This document shows, piece after piece, positions 37,518 through 46,575 of a stretch of DNA of 64,000 bases (position 1 is the first letter of the stretch; every line of letters begins with the position of its first letter). The notes beneath the pieces are model-generated. The model was given only the letters and a program-made list of their open reading frames with translations. It did not search any database and was not told the DNA's origin. The DNA is from Burkholderia diffusa (GTDB taxonomy: Bacteria; Pseudomonadota; Gammaproteobacteria; Burkholderiales; Burkholderiaceae). Location: assembly GCF_902499115.1 (NCBI RefSeq), contig NZ_CABVPN010000004.1, forward strand, positions 124,001 through 188,000, given 5' to 3'. A program made the translations under genes and the position numbers.

Positions 37518-38149
37518 TGCAAACCGCTCTCACCGTTTCCACCGCCTTGCTGTGGGTCGCCGTTCTCGCGCTCGGCGCGATCTGTCTCGCGCTCGTGCGT
37601 CAGATCGGCATCCTGTACGAACGGATCATGCCGGCCGGCGCGTTGATGATCGACAAGGGGCCGGCGGTCGGCGCGATCGCGCCGACGTTCGAGCTGACCG
37701 ACATTCGCGGCTCGCAGGTGAAGGTCGGCGGTATCGATGCATCGGGCAACGCGACGCTGCTGTTCTTCCTGTCGCCGACGTGCCCGGTCTGCAAGAAGCT
37801 GCTGCCGCTGTTGCCGTCGCTGCAGGCGAGCGAATCGACGCCGGTGAACATCGTGCTCGCGAGCGACGGCGATCTCGACGACCACACGCGCTTCGCACAG
37901 AAGCACGACCTCGCGCGTTTCCCGTACGTGCTGTCGCAGGAGCTGGGCCTCGCGTATCAGATCGGCAAGCTGCCCTACGCGGTGCTGCTCGACGACACCG
38001 GTACCGTGCGCGCAAAGGGTCTCGTCAACACCCGCGAGCATCTCGAGAGCCTGTTCGAAGCGAAGGAGCGTGGCGTTGCGTCGCTGCAGCAGTTCGTGCA
38101 CGGCAATCTCGACCATGGCGGTCACGAAGGGCACGCGCAGCACGCGTGA
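37514..38149 (+). CDS. aauD: MauD/AauD thioredoxin-like disulfide protein
   Basis: A 211-residue membrane-anchored thioredoxin-fold protein. One N-terminal helix (LLWVAVLALGAICLALV) is followed by a periplasmic thioredoxin domain with active site SPTCPVCKK. A His-rich tail (HGNLDHGGHEGHAQHA) ends the protein. It assists disulfide formation in the small subunit. ATG overlaps the aauE stop (ATGA), and GAGGAATTC lies upstream. Confidence 0.92.
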   Translation: MMQTALTVSTALLWVAVLALGAICLALVRQIGILYERIMPAGALMIDKGPAVGAIAPTFELTDIRGSQVKVGGIDASGNATLLFFLSPTCPVCKKLLPLLPSLQASESTPVNIVLASDGDLDDHTRFAQKHDLARFPYVLSQELGLAYQIGKLPYAVLLDDTGTVRAKGLVNTREHLESLFEAKERGVASLQQFVHGNLDHGGHEGHAQHA

Positions 38150-38188
38150 CCGGCCGGCTCCCTTTCAACGTCAACGGAGAACAACCAC

Positions 38189-38734
38189 ATGGGCCTGTTT
38201 GATTCATGGTTCGAGCGGTCGGCGCGCGGCGTCGCGCAGCATAGTTCGCGGCGCAGCGCGATGGCGAAGCTCGGCAAGGTGCTGGTCGGATCGGCGATGC
38301 TGCCGCTCTTGCCCGTCGATCGCACCGCATATGCAGCGGATGCAGCATCGGGCGCATCGGCGGCTTCGGGGGCTGCCGCGCCGGGCGCGAGCGACGATCC
38401 GATGAGCTGCGATTACTGGAAATACTGCGCCATCGACGGCTGGCTGTGCAGCTGCTGCGGCGGTACGTCGAGCAGTTGCCCGCCGGGCACGACGCCGTCG
38501 CCGATCACGTGGATCGGCACGTGCCGCAACCCGCACGACGGTTCGGACTACATCGTGTCGTACAACGATTGCTGCGGAAAGACGTCGTGCGGCAAGTGCT
38601 TCTGCAACCGCAATGAGCGCGAGAAGCCGCTGTACAAGCTGTCGCTGAACAACGACATCAACTGGTGCATGGCGAACGGCAATTCGAATTACCACTGTTC
38701 GGTTTCGGTCCTGCTGGGGGCGGCGAAGCAATGA
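38189..38734 (+). CDS. aauA: Amine dehydrogenase small (TTQ) subunit
   Basis: A 181-residue catalytic subunit. A long twin-arginine leader (SSRRSAMAKLG then VLVGSAMLPLLP) predicts Tat export. The mature part is cysteine-rich, for six disulfides. By alignment with methylamine dehydrogenase (WVASCYNP, AYRDCCG, IIWCFG), the TTQ precursors are W108 (TWIGTCRNP) and W159 (NDINWCMAN), 51 residues apart as in known enzymes, and D127 (SYNDCCG) is the catalytic aspartate. These numbers are one less than those of Alcaligenes aromatic amine dehydrogenase, supporting an AADH rather than MADH assignment. Its stop overlaps the cytochrome gene. Confidence 0.94.
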   Translation: MGLFDSWFERSARGVAQHSSRRSAMAKLGKVLVGSAMLPLLPVDRTAYAADAASGASAASGAAAPGASDDPMSCDYWKYCAIDGWLCSCCGGTSSSCPPGTTPSPITWIGTCRNPHDGSDYIVSYNDCCGKTSCGKCFCNRNEREKPLYKLSLNNDINWCMANGNSNYHCSVSVLLGAAKQ

Positions 38735-39231
38735 AAATGAAGCAAGCTGGAACGATGGTGGTCGCGTGCGTGGCGGCTGTTGCGGGTTTTGCGTGGCCGG
38801 GTCTCGCCGGTGCGCAGCAGGCTGTCCACTACCCGGCGGGCAAGAGCCTGTTCGATGCGCAGTGCGCGGTGTGTCACCAGGCGGGCGGCAAGGGGCAGGA
38901 CGGCCTCGCGCCGCCGCTGACCGAGTACCCGGGCAGGTATGCAACGGCCGATGCGGGCCGTGCGCAGCTTGTCGCGACGCTGTTGCACGGGATGTTCGGC
39001 GAAATCACGGTGCACGACAAGCGCTACAACTTCAAGATGCCGTCGTTCGCGAGTGCGAGCGATGACGATATTGCGAACGTGCTCAACTATGTCGTATTCG
39101 ATCTCAACGACGAGCACGGCGACGCGAAGCCGTTCACGGCGGCCGACATTCGCGCGGCACGCGCGAAGGAGATGGACGGCACGGCCGTTCATGCGCAACG
39201 TGCGGTCGTGACGAAGGGGCTGGGGCTTTGA
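38731..39231 (+). CDS. Periplasmic monoheme cytochrome c of amine dehydrogenase operon
   Basis: A 166-residue exported cytochrome c. A signal peptide (TMVVACVAAVAGFAWPGLAGAQ) is followed by one heme site CAVCH and a candidate axial methionine in FKMPSFA. ATG overlaps the aauA stop (ATGA), so translation is coupled. It corresponds to orf-2 of the Alcaligenes aau cluster, proposed to take electrons from the dehydrogenase or its azurin. Confidence 0.92.
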   Translation: MKMKQAGTMVVACVAAVAGFAWPGLAGAQQAVHYPAGKSLFDAQCAVCHQAGGKGQDGLAPPLTEYPGRYATADAGRAQLVATLLHGMFGEITVHDKRYNFKMPSFASASDDDIANVLNYVVFDLNDEHGDAKPFTAADIRAARAKEMDGTAVHAQRAVVTKGLGL

Positions 39232-39290
39232 ATACCCTGCGCATTCGTGGTCGCGGCCCGTGTGTGGCGGCGTCGCGGATCGGAGCGTTC

Positions 39291-39755
39291 ATGGCACGCC
39301 GTCTGTCTTCGATGCTGGCGGTCGCTGCCGCGGCATTTGCGATTGCCGTACCCGCACATGCCGACGGCGTGGCCGACGCCACACTCGCGCGACAACACTG
39401 GGTGCTCAATTGCATGGGCTGCCACACGGCGACAGGCGGCGGCATTCCGGGCAAGGTGCCGCCTCTCGCGAATTCGCTCGGTTATTTCACGCATCTGCCG
39501 GCGGGGCGCGAGTACGTGATGCGCGTGCCCGGCGCGTCGAACTCGGCGCTGTCCGACGAGGAACTCGCCGACGTGCTCAACTGGGTGCTCACGACGATGA
39601 ACCGCGATGCGCTGCCGCGTGGCTTCAAGCCTTATACCGCCGCCGAAGTCGCCTCGCATCGACGGCCGGCGTTTTCGGACGTCGCGACGGTACGTGCCAG
39701 GCTGGTTCGTGCGCTGCACGAGCGTGGGATCGACGGTGTGTCGGATCGGTACTGA
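39291..39755 (+). CDS. Second monoheme cytochrome c
   Basis: A 154-residue exported cytochrome c with signal peptide (RRLSSMLAVAAAAFAIAVPAHA) and one heme site CMGCH followed by TATGGGIPGKVPPLAN. A methionine in YVMRVPG may be the axial ligand. ATG at 39291 has CGGAG upstream; a TTG at 39228 overlapping the previous stop is possible but would bury the signal peptide. It is the last gene of the aau-like operon. Its role is unknown: either a further electron carrier or part of TTQ maturation. Confidence 0.85.
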   Translation: MARRLSSMLAVAAAAFAIAVPAHADGVADATLARQHWVLNCMGCHTATGGGIPGKVPPLANSLGYFTHLPAGREYVMRVPGASNSALSDEELADVLNWVLTTMNRDALPRGFKPYTAAEVASHRRPAFSDVATVRARLVRALHERGIDGVSDRY

Positions 39756-40019
39756 TCGACTTCGCCGATGGAGATTCGGCACCGGGCACGGCGGATTGCC
39801 GGTATTCGGGGCGGCGCGGTATCCCCGCGCCGTCACGCGCGGATCAACTCGACGCCGAGGATCGGGCACGCCGCGCAGGCGATGCGCATTGCGTTGACCG
39901 GATGCTGCGGCGCGTAGCGGCTTCCAGACCGAGAATACCGAATTGGCAGCGCGCCATTTCCGCGTTACGCTCGTTTTCGTAAGCCAACACCGGCGCCGGA
40001 TGGATCGTGGGAGGCTCAA

Positions 40020-40397
40020 ATGGCGATCGAATACTTTGCTGAGCGCAATCCGGTCACACGAAACCTGCCCCGGTCGTTGGCGACCAAGGCCGGCGATCTG
40101 GTGTTCGTATCCGGTCAGGTGGCGAGAAACGAAGACGGGAGCCTCGTCGCGGGCGGAATCGAAGCGCAGACGCGTCAGACATTGAAGAACGTCGCCCACG
40201 TACTCTCGCTGGCGGGATGCACACTCGGCGACGTGGTGAAAACCACCGTCTGGCTCGAGGACGCGCGCGACTTCGCGGAATTCAATCGTGTCTATGGGGA
40301 GTTCTTCCCGGGGAACAAGCCGTCACGATCGACCTTGCAGGCGACGAACATGGTGGGTACCAAGATCGAGATCGAGGCGATTGCCTGCAGGCCTTGA
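40020..40397 (+). CDS. RidA family (YjgF/YER057c/UK114) protein
   Basis: A 125-residue trimeric RidA-type protein. Landmarks are FVSGQVARNEDGSLV, QTRQTLKNVAHVLSLAGCTLGDVVKTTVWL (three-part helix and strand) and KPSRSTLQA with the conserved arginine that binds the carboxylate of imine/enamine substrates. RidA proteins hydrolyse reactive 2-aminoacrylate-type imines. It lies between the amine dehydrogenase operon, whose products are aldehyde and ammonia, and an aminotransferase gene. That is compatible with imine detoxification, but no direct link is shown. Confidence 0.9.
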   Translation: MAIEYFAERNPVTRNLPRSLATKAGDLVFVSGQVARNEDGSLVAGGIEAQTRQTLKNVAHVLSLAGCTLGDVVKTTVWLEDARDFAEFNRVYGEFFPGNKPSRSTLQATNMVGTKIEIEAIACRP

Positions 40398-40646
40398 GCG
40401 CGGGAAATGCCGGAAAACCGACGAGAGCCGGTCTTGCAAGCGACGCGGTCGGATGCGCTGAGACATGCGCCACATGTTGGCTTCGTGCGTGCACCGCACA
40501 AAACACGCAAATCCCCAACGTCAGACTGCATTCGTTAGAATCGTTCGTCGTCAAGGCAATCATGCAGATTTGCATGGGCGCAGCGGTAGCCACTCACGAA
40601 TACCGCGCCCCCTCATCCCATGCTTCATCCTTTACCGGAGGCGAAC

Positions 40647-41774
40647 GTGCCAGGATTACTTCCCGATGTCGACCGCGACGGGCTTCTCGAATATTCGGTG
40701 GTGTACACCGACCGGTCGATCAATCACATGTCGCAGCGCTTTCAGGGCGTCATGCGCGATATTTCCGCCGCGCTGAAGAAGGTCTACAACGCGAAAGCGG
40801 CCGTCATCGTCCCGGGCAGCGGGACGTTCGGCATGGAAGCCGTGGCCCGGCAGTTCGCGACGAACAAGAAGTGTCTGGTCATCCGCAACGGCTGGTTCAG
40901 CTTCCGCTGGTCGCAGATTTTCGACATGGGCAGCATTCCGTCCGAATCGATCGTGTTGAAGGCGCGTCCTGTCGAATCAGGCAGGCAGGCGGCGTTTGCG
41001 CCGGCCCCGATCGAAGAAGTCGTCGCCGCGATTCAGGAACACAAGCCGGACCTGGTGTTCGCTCCGCACGTCGAAACCGCCTCCGGGATGATGTTGCCCG
41101 ATGCGTATCTGCGCGCGGTGGCCGACGCCGTGCATGCGGTCGGCGGCATGTTCGTGCTGGATTGCATCGCGTCCGGCACGATCTGGGTCGATATGGAGAA
41201 GAGCGGTGTCGACGTGCTGATCAGCGCGCCGCAAAAGGGCTGGAGTGCGTCGCCGGGTTGCGCACTGGTCATGCTCAGCCCGCTCGCTCGCGAGCGCATC
41301 GATGCGACGACCAGCACCAGTTTTGCCTGCGATCTGCGCAAGTGGCTGCAGATCATGGAAGCCTACGAGAACGGTGGCTTCGCGTACCACGCGACGATGC
41401 CCACGGACAGCCTTGCGACGCTGCGCGATGTGATCAAGGAAACGGACGCATACGGCTTCGACAAGGTGCGGGCGGAACAGCTCGAACTCGGCACGCGGAT
41501 TCGCGCGTTGCTGGCCGAGAAGGGTTTCAGGAGCGTGGCGGCGCCAGGGTTTGAGGCGCCTGGCGTCGTGGTCAGCTACACCGACGATGACGACATCCGG
41601 TCCGGCAAGAAATTCGTCGATGTCGGCATGCAGATCGCGGCCGGTGTGCCGCTGCAATGCGATGAGCCGGCGGATTTCAAGACGTTCCGCATTGGCTTGT
41701 TCGGTCTCGACAAGCTGCATGACGTCGATGCCGCGGTCCGTAGGTTTGCCAGCGCGTTGGAACGGATTCTGTAG
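40647..41774 (+). CDS. Class V aminotransferase (alanine/serine-glyoxylate type)
   Basis: A 375-residue fold-type I PLP enzyme in the serine/alanine-glyoxylate aminotransferase group. PLP lysine is K197 in SAPQKGWSASPG; earlier PGSGTFGMEAVARQF and APHVETASGMMLPD, and FVLDCIASG carrying the ring-stacking aspartate, are family landmarks. GTG at 40647 is preferred because GGAGG lies five bases before it; an ATG at 40620 would add nine residues without a ribosome site. It is monocistronic by appearance. The amino donor is unknown; glycine/serine metabolism would fit the neighbourhood. Confidence 0.87.
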   Translation: MPGLLPDVDRDGLLEYSVVYTDRSINHMSQRFQGVMRDISAALKKVYNAKAAVIVPGSGTFGMEAVARQFATNKKCLVIRNGWFSFRWSQIFDMGSIPSESIVLKARPVESGRQAAFAPAPIEEVVAAIQEHKPDLVFAPHVETASGMMLPDAYLRAVADAVHAVGGMFVLDCIASGTIWVDMEKSGVDVLISAPQKGWSASPGCALVMLSPLARERIDATTSTSFACDLRKWLQIMEAYENGGFAYHATMPTDSLATLRDVIKETDAYGFDKVRAEQLELGTRIRALLAEKGFRSVAAPGFEAPGVVVSYTDDDDIRSGKKFVDVGMQIAAGVPLQCDEPADFKTFRIGLFGLDKLHDVDAAVRRFASALERIL

Positions 41775-41851
41775 GGCGCGCTTTCGATCCAAGGGTGGGG
41801 CGCATGGTGCGCTCGACATGATCGAGGCCATCCGAACGATCGACCGAGGTT

Positions 41852-41880
41852 GGAAGCCGCCAGACTCGGCGGCGGCTTCC
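41852..41880. repeat. 10-bp perfect inverted repeat downstream of aminotransferase
   Basis: GGAAGCCGCC (41852-41861) and GGCGGCTTCC (41871-41880) with a 9-nt loop form a strong hairpin 77 bp after the aminotransferase stop. There is no T run on either side, so it may be a mRNA 3' stabiliser or a T-less terminator rather than a classic one. Confidence 0.45.
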
Positions 41881-42014
41881 GACCCAAACGAGCCGACGGA
41901 TAGTGGCGACTGCACGCCCGCATTGGATCGCACCACGGACGCTGCTATCCGTATAAGCACTGTTGGACTGCGGACGGTTTCCCACGCCCGTACTCAATCA
42001 TTCAGGACAGTGAC

Positions 42015-42584
42015 ATGACCGAATGCGCGCTGACATTTGCCAGTCAGACCGAATGGGAAAGCTGGTTGGCGCAAAATGGCGGCACGTCGAGCGGAGTATG
42101 GCTGCGTCTGGCGAAAAAGGGCGCCACGCAGCGAACCGTCACCTATGGTCAAGCGTTGGAAAGCGCGCTCTGCTATGGCTGGATCGATGGCCAAAAGCAG
42201 GCCGAGAGCGAGACGTACTGGCTACAACGCTTCACTCCACGCTCCGCAAAAAGCATCTGGTCCAAACTCAACAAAGACCGGGCCGAAGCGCTGATCGCCT
42301 CGGGCAGAATGCGCGCGCCGGGCATGCGTGAGATCGAGAGGGCGCGGCACGACGGCCGATGGAAGGCTGCTTATACGTCGGCCAGCAACTCGACCGTGCC
42401 GGACGACCTGCAGGTGGCGTTGAACGCAAATTTGGAAGCCAAGGCGTTCTTTGAAACACTGAATAGCCGCAACCGCTACGCCATCCTGTTCCGGATACAG
42501 AATGCGAAAAAGCCGGAAACACGGGCGCGTAAAATTGCGGAATTCGTCGACATGCTGAACCGCGGTGAAACCCTCCATCCGTAA
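42015..42584 (+). CDS. YdeI/OmpD-associated family protein
   Basis: A 189-residue protein of the YdeI family. Landmarks are WESWLAQNGGTSSGVWLRLAKKG (first part), YGQALESALCYGWIDGQKQ, YWLQRFTPRSAKSIWSKLNKDRA (central motif in two parts) and a basic C-terminus. Members are annotated as bacteriocin/antimicrobial-peptide-associated, but the biochemical role is unclear. It stands alone. Base composition is slightly lower in GC and codon use less biased than neighbouring genes, hinting at more recent arrival. Confidence 0.88.
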   Translation: MTECALTFASQTEWESWLAQNGGTSSGVWLRLAKKGATQRTVTYGQALESALCYGWIDGQKQAESETYWLQRFTPRSAKSIWSKLNKDRAEALIASGRMRAPGMREIERARHDGRWKAAYTSASNSTVPDDLQVALNANLEAKAFFETLNSRNRYAILFRIQNAKKPETRARKIAEFVDMLNRGETLHP

Positions 42585-42849
42585 ATCTCTTGCGTCTGAT
42601 GGAGATCTTGTGAAACGCGGGCACCGAACCTGTCATGGCCGATTCGTTTCTGCAGCGGTCCAGCCAGATGGCGGTTCGTCGATGTACGCAGTCGTTACCT
42701 TGATCGCCATGTATCGCGAATAAGGGCGGCTGCCGAAGCTGGCGCCGCTTGCCGACGATCCTGATACCTGAATCGCGGATATCGTTTTTCAGCGGACCAC
42801 GGCCCGATGACCGACGGGGTCGGCCGTAGCCGACCCGCATCAACTGCAA

Positions 42850-45150
42850 TTACACGGCCGCGTTGCGATTCGCCTCGATCACCGTCAACGCCGTCATGTT
42901 CACGATCCGTCTCACGGTCGCGCTGGACGTGAGAATGTTCACCGGCCCATTGACCCCCAGCAGGAACGGCCCGACCGCAACGTTACTGCCGGCCTCGGTC
43001 TTGAGCAGGTTATAGGCGATATTCCCCGCATCCACGTTCGGACACACGAGCAGGTTCGCCGCACCCTTCAGCGGCGACATCGGCAGCAGCCGCGACCGCA
43101 GCGCCTCGTCGAGCGCACAGTCGCCGTGCATTTCGCCATCCGCCTCGATATCCGGCGCATGCGCGCGAATGATTTCGAGCGCTCGGCGCATCTTCACGCC
43201 CGAGGCCGCGCTCCCCGACCCGAAGTTCGACCGCGACAGCAACGCAGCCTTCGGCGAGAGATTCAGCCACTCCATCTGCCGCGCGGCCGCGATCGTGAAT
43301 TCCGCGATCTGCTCCGCATCCGGGTTGTCGTTGACATGCGTATCGACCAGCGCGACCGTCCGCTGATTGAGCAGCAGGATGTTCATCGCGGCGTAGGTCG
43401 ACGCACCGGGCTTCTTGCCGATGACTTCGTCCACGAACCGCAGGTGATTGTGATACTCGCCGACCGTCCCGCAGATCATCCCGTCCGCATCGCCGAGCCG
43501 CACCATCATCGCGCCGATCAGCGTCAGGCGGCGCCGCATCTCGACGCGCGCCATTTCCTTCGAGATGCCGTCGCGGCAGCGCAATTCCCAATACGTCGTC
43601 CAGTATTGCGGGAAACGTTCGTCATATTCCGGATTGGTCACTTCGACATCCTGACCGAGACGCAGGCGCAGGCCGAATCGCTCGATACGCGCGAGCAGCA
43701 CCTCCGGACGCCCGACCAGGATCGGACGCGCGAGCTTCTCGTCGACGATCACCTGCACCGCGCGCAGCACGCGCTCGTCTTCGCCCTCGGTGAACACGAT
43801 GCGTGCCTTGCCGCCGTCACGCACGAGCTGACGCGCGGTCGCGAACAGCGGCTTCATGAACGCGCCCGAGTGATAGACGAACTGCTGCAACTGCTCGACA
43901 TACGCGTCGAGATCCGCGAGCGGGCGCGTCGCCACACCGCCTTCGATCGCGGCCCTGGCCACGGCCGGCGCAATACGCACGATCAGGCGCGGATCGAACG
44001 GCTTCGGAATCAGGTATTGCGGACCGAAGGACACTTCATCGCCGCCATAGGCTGCCGCGACGATGTCGTTCTGCTCTTCCTGCGCGAGGCCGGCAATCGC
44101 GTGAACCGCGGCAATTTCCATTTCGCGGGTGATCGTCGTTGCGCCCACATCCAGTGCGCCGCGGAAAATGTACGGGAAGCAGAGAACGTTGTTGACCTGG
44201 TTCGGGAAATCCGAGCGGCCCGTCGCGATCACGACGTCGTCGCGCGTCGCATGCGCGAGTTCAGGGAAGATTTCCGGCGTCGGATTGGCGAGCGCGAGAA
44301 TCAGCGGACGCGCGGCCATCGCCTTCAGCATCTCCGGCTTCAGAATGCCGCCGACCGACAGCCCGAGGAACACGTCGGCGCCGCCGATCACTTCGGACAG
44401 CGTGCGCGCGTCGGTTTCCTGCGCGAAACGTTCCTTGGCGGGATCCATCAGCGTGGTGCGGCCGCGATAGACGACGCCTTCGATATCCGTCGCCCAGATG
44501 TTCGCGACCGGCAGCCCGAGGTCGACGAGCAGGTCCAGGCAGGCCAGCGCCGCGGCACCGGCGCCCGACGTCACGACCTTCACCTCGGAAATCGACTTCC
44601 CGACCACCTTCAGCCCGTTGATGAACGCGGCGGCCACGGTAATGGCGGTGCCGTGCTGGTCGTCGTGGAAGACGGGAATCTTCATGCGCTCGCGCAGCTT
44701 GCGCTCGACGGTGAAGCACTCCGGCGCCTTGATGTCCTCGAGGTTGATCCCGCCGAAGGTGGGCTCGAGGCCGGCGATGATGTCGACGAGCTTGTCCGGA
44801 TCGGTCTCGTTGATCTCGATGTCGAACACGTCGATCCCCGCGAACTTCTTGAACAGCACGGCCTTGCCTTCCATGACCGGCTTCGACGCGAGCGCGCCGA
44901 TGTTGCCCAGACCCAGCACGGCGGTGCCGTTGGTGATGACGCCCACCAGATTCCCGCGGCTCGTGAAGCGATGCGCGTTCAGCGGCTCGGCGGCGATCGA
45001 CTCGCACACGCTGGCGACGCCGGGCGTGTAGGCGAGCGCGAGATCGCGCTGCGTCACGAGCGGCTTGCTGGCGACGACGGAGATCTTCCCCGGGGTCGGA
45101 AACTCGTGATAGTCGTACGCGGCCTGCTGCTGAGTCTCTGTCTGTTTCAT
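42850..45150 (-). CDS. maeB: NADP-dependent malic enzyme with phosphotransacetylase-like C-terminus
   Basis: A 766-residue cytoplasmic malic enzyme (malate to pyruvate and CO2). The N-terminal half is the malic domain plus NAD-binding domain (FPTPGKISVVASKP, LALAYTPGVASVCESI, IPVFHDDQHGTAITVAA, VVTSGAGAAALACLDLL). The C-terminal ~320 residues resemble phosphate acetyltransferase (VFTEGEDERVLRAVQVIVDE, ARPILVGRPE) and serve regulation. Length and fusion match MaeB. It provides pyruvate and NADPH when the cell grows on TCA-feeding substrates. The adjacent LysR gene diverges with 136 bp between starts and may regulate it. Confidence 0.96.
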   Translation of the reverse strand: MKQTETQQQAAYDYHEFPTPGKISVVASKPLVTQRDLALAYTPGVASVCESIAAEPLNAHRFTSRGNLVGVITNGTAVLGLGNIGALASKPVMEGKAVLFKKFAGIDVFDIEINETDPDKLVDIIAGLEPTFGGINLEDIKAPECFTVERKLRERMKIPVFHDDQHGTAITVAAAFINGLKVVGKSISEVKVVTSGAGAAALACLDLLVDLGLPVANIWATDIEGVVYRGRTTLMDPAKERFAQETDARTLSEVIGGADVFLGLSVGGILKPEMLKAMAARPLILALANPTPEIFPELAHATRDDVVIATGRSDFPNQVNNVLCFPYIFRGALDVGATTITREMEIAAVHAIAGLAQEEQNDIVAAAYGGDEVSFGPQYLIPKPFDPRLIVRIAPAVARAAIEGGVATRPLADLDAYVEQLQQFVYHSGAFMKPLFATARQLVRDGGKARIVFTEGEDERVLRAVQVIVDEKLARPILVGRPEVLLARIERFGLRLRLGQDVEVTNPEYDERFPQYWTTYWELRCRDGISKEMARVEMRRRLTLIGAMMVRLGDADGMICGTVGEYHNHLRFVDEVIGKKPGASTYAAMNILLLNQRTVALVDTHVNDNPDAEQIAEFTIAAARQMEWLNLSPKAALLSRSNFGSGSAASGVKMRRALEIIRAHAPDIEADGEMHGDCALDEALRSRLLPMSPLKGAANLLVCPNVDAGNIAYNLLKTEAGSNVAVGPFLLGVNGPVNILTSSATVRRIVNMTALTVIEANRNAAV

Positions 45151-45286
45151 GTTTTTTGGGTCCGGGCGTGCGCGCCAGGCCAGTCCCGACGCGATCCATG
45201 AGGTGATTCTAGGGATCGGCCATAAGGAGATGATTCTGTTTTAATATCGGTCCATCACTTTTTCATGATGATGTGGCGGTCCGGCA

Positions 45287-46258
45287 ATGACATTCGACGC
45301 GAACGACGTGGTCAGGCGGCTCGGTGCGCGCCTGAAGATGCGGCACCTGATGCTGTTGCTGCAGATTCAGCAGCACGGGTCGCTCACGCGCGTCGCCGAG
45401 CACATGGCGAGCAGCCAGCCCGCCGTGACGAACGCGCTGTCCGAGCTGGAAAGCATGTTCGGCACGCCGCTGTTCGAGCGCTCGTCGCGCGGGATGCGGC
45501 CGACCGCGCTCGGTTCGGTCGTGCTCGAGCGCGCCAGGGCGATGCTGAAGGACCTCGACCATCTCGCCCGCGAGATGGAGGCGGTCGCCGCCGGCCACGC
45601 CGCCCACCTGCATATCGGCGTGATTCCGTTTATCTCGGGCCAGATGCTGTCGGCGGCGCTCAAGCGGCTGCAATCCCGGATGGAGCGGCGCCTGACCGTG
45701 ACGATCCACGAAGGCACCAGCGACCAGCTGCTGCTCCAGCTCAAGGACCACAGCGTCGATCTCGTCATCGGGCGGGCGTCGTCGGCGGTCGATTTGGGAC
45801 AGGTTTCGTTCGAAGTCCTGTACCAGCAGCAGCCCCGGATGATCGCGAGCCGGCGCCTCGCCGCGAAACTGGCCCGCATGAAGCTCGACTGGGAGAAGCT
45901 GCACGAGCTGGACTGGATTCTCGGCGCGCCGCATACGCCGATGCGGGAGCAGGTGACCGACCTGTTCCTGTCGGCCGGCATCGCGCCGCCCGTGCCGATC
46001 GTCGAAAGCTACTCGTCGAAGCTGATCGGCGAAATGATCGCATCGAGCGACGACGCCGTATCGATCGTGCCGACCGATATCGCGGAAGAGATGGTGCGCA
46101 TCGCCGGCGTGGCGATCGTGCCTTACTCGCTGGTCTGGACGCTGCCGCCCATCGCGCTGTTTACCCGCGCCGCCGAATCGCATGCGCCGACGCGGGATCT
46201 GCTCGTCCAGGCGCTGCGCGAGATCTGCAGGGAAACTTACGTCGAGGTACCGCGATAA
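45287..46258 (+). CDS. LysR-family transcriptional regulator
   Basis: A 323-residue LysR protein of the GbpR/CbbR-like sugar-acid group. HTH is at residues ~25-75 (HLMLLLQIQQHGSLTRVAEHMASSQPAVTNALSELE spread over that span), followed by the effector domain (HIGVIPFISGQMLSAALKRLQ). It lies between maeB (divergent) and caiX (same direction, 317 bp downstream). It could control either; the carnitine operon in Pseudomonas is controlled by CdhR, so this location is not informative by itself. Confidence 0.88.
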   Translation: MTFDANDVVRRLGARLKMRHLMLLLQIQQHGSLTRVAEHMASSQPAVTNALSELESMFGTPLFERSSRGMRPTALGSVVLERARAMLKDLDHLAREMEAVAAGHAAHLHIGVIPFISGQMLSAALKRLQSRMERRLTVTIHEGTSDQLLLQLKDHSVDLVIGRASSAVDLGQVSFEVLYQQQPRMIASRRLAAKLARMKLDWEKLHELDWILGAPHTPMREQVTDLFLSAGIAPPVPIVESYSSKLIGEMIASSDDAVSIVPTDIAEEMVRIAGVAIVPYSLVWTLPPIALFTRAAESHAPTRDLLVQALREICRETYVEVPR

Positions 46259-46575
46259 CGCGTCGGGCGCCGGCCCGCACCCGCCCGGCCGGAAGCGGCA
46301 CCACGCCCGCTCCGGTATCGCCGCCGAAGCACGCTCCGTCGGCATCCGTTACGCCGCATCCGGACAAACCCATCTTCACCGTAATTCGCCTGAAACCCCC
46401 GCCATACAAGCCATTGCCCGAGCGTAGTGGTTTTCACCCATAGTCGCAAATAGTCAAGAAAAGGTCGCCGCCGGTCGTCTTTCGACCAATATGGCTCGTT
46501 ACTTTTACTCCCACGATGCAGGCCGGGACGCACTCCGCGAACCCGTCGGACATCGGTCCAATCGGGAGAGAAACC
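46259..46575. promoter_or_regulatory. Leader region of the carnitine operon
   Basis: A 317-bp gap between the LysR gene and caiX with no ORF of its own. The last ~140 bp are less GC-rich (around CAAATAGTCAAGAAAAGGTC and CCAATATGGC), as expected for a promoter. An imperfect GGACATCGGTCC element lies at about 46548-46559, 16 bp before the start. I could not define -35/-10 boxes with confidence. Confidence 0.4.

Noticed and set aside
38731..39755. The two cytochrome genes as one split MauG
   Set aside because: Each has its own signal peptide and a single CxxCH, and both reading frames are complete, so they are two monoheme proteins rather than a broken diheme MauG.
39813..39831. Terminator after the second cytochrome gene
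   Set aside because: GGCGCGG and CCGCGCC form a short hairpin without a T tail, at a frequency expected by chance in such GC-rich DNA.
41852..41880. Rho-independent terminator after the aminotransferase
   Set aside because: The hairpin is perfect, but no T run follows on either strand, so it was listed only as an inverted repeat.
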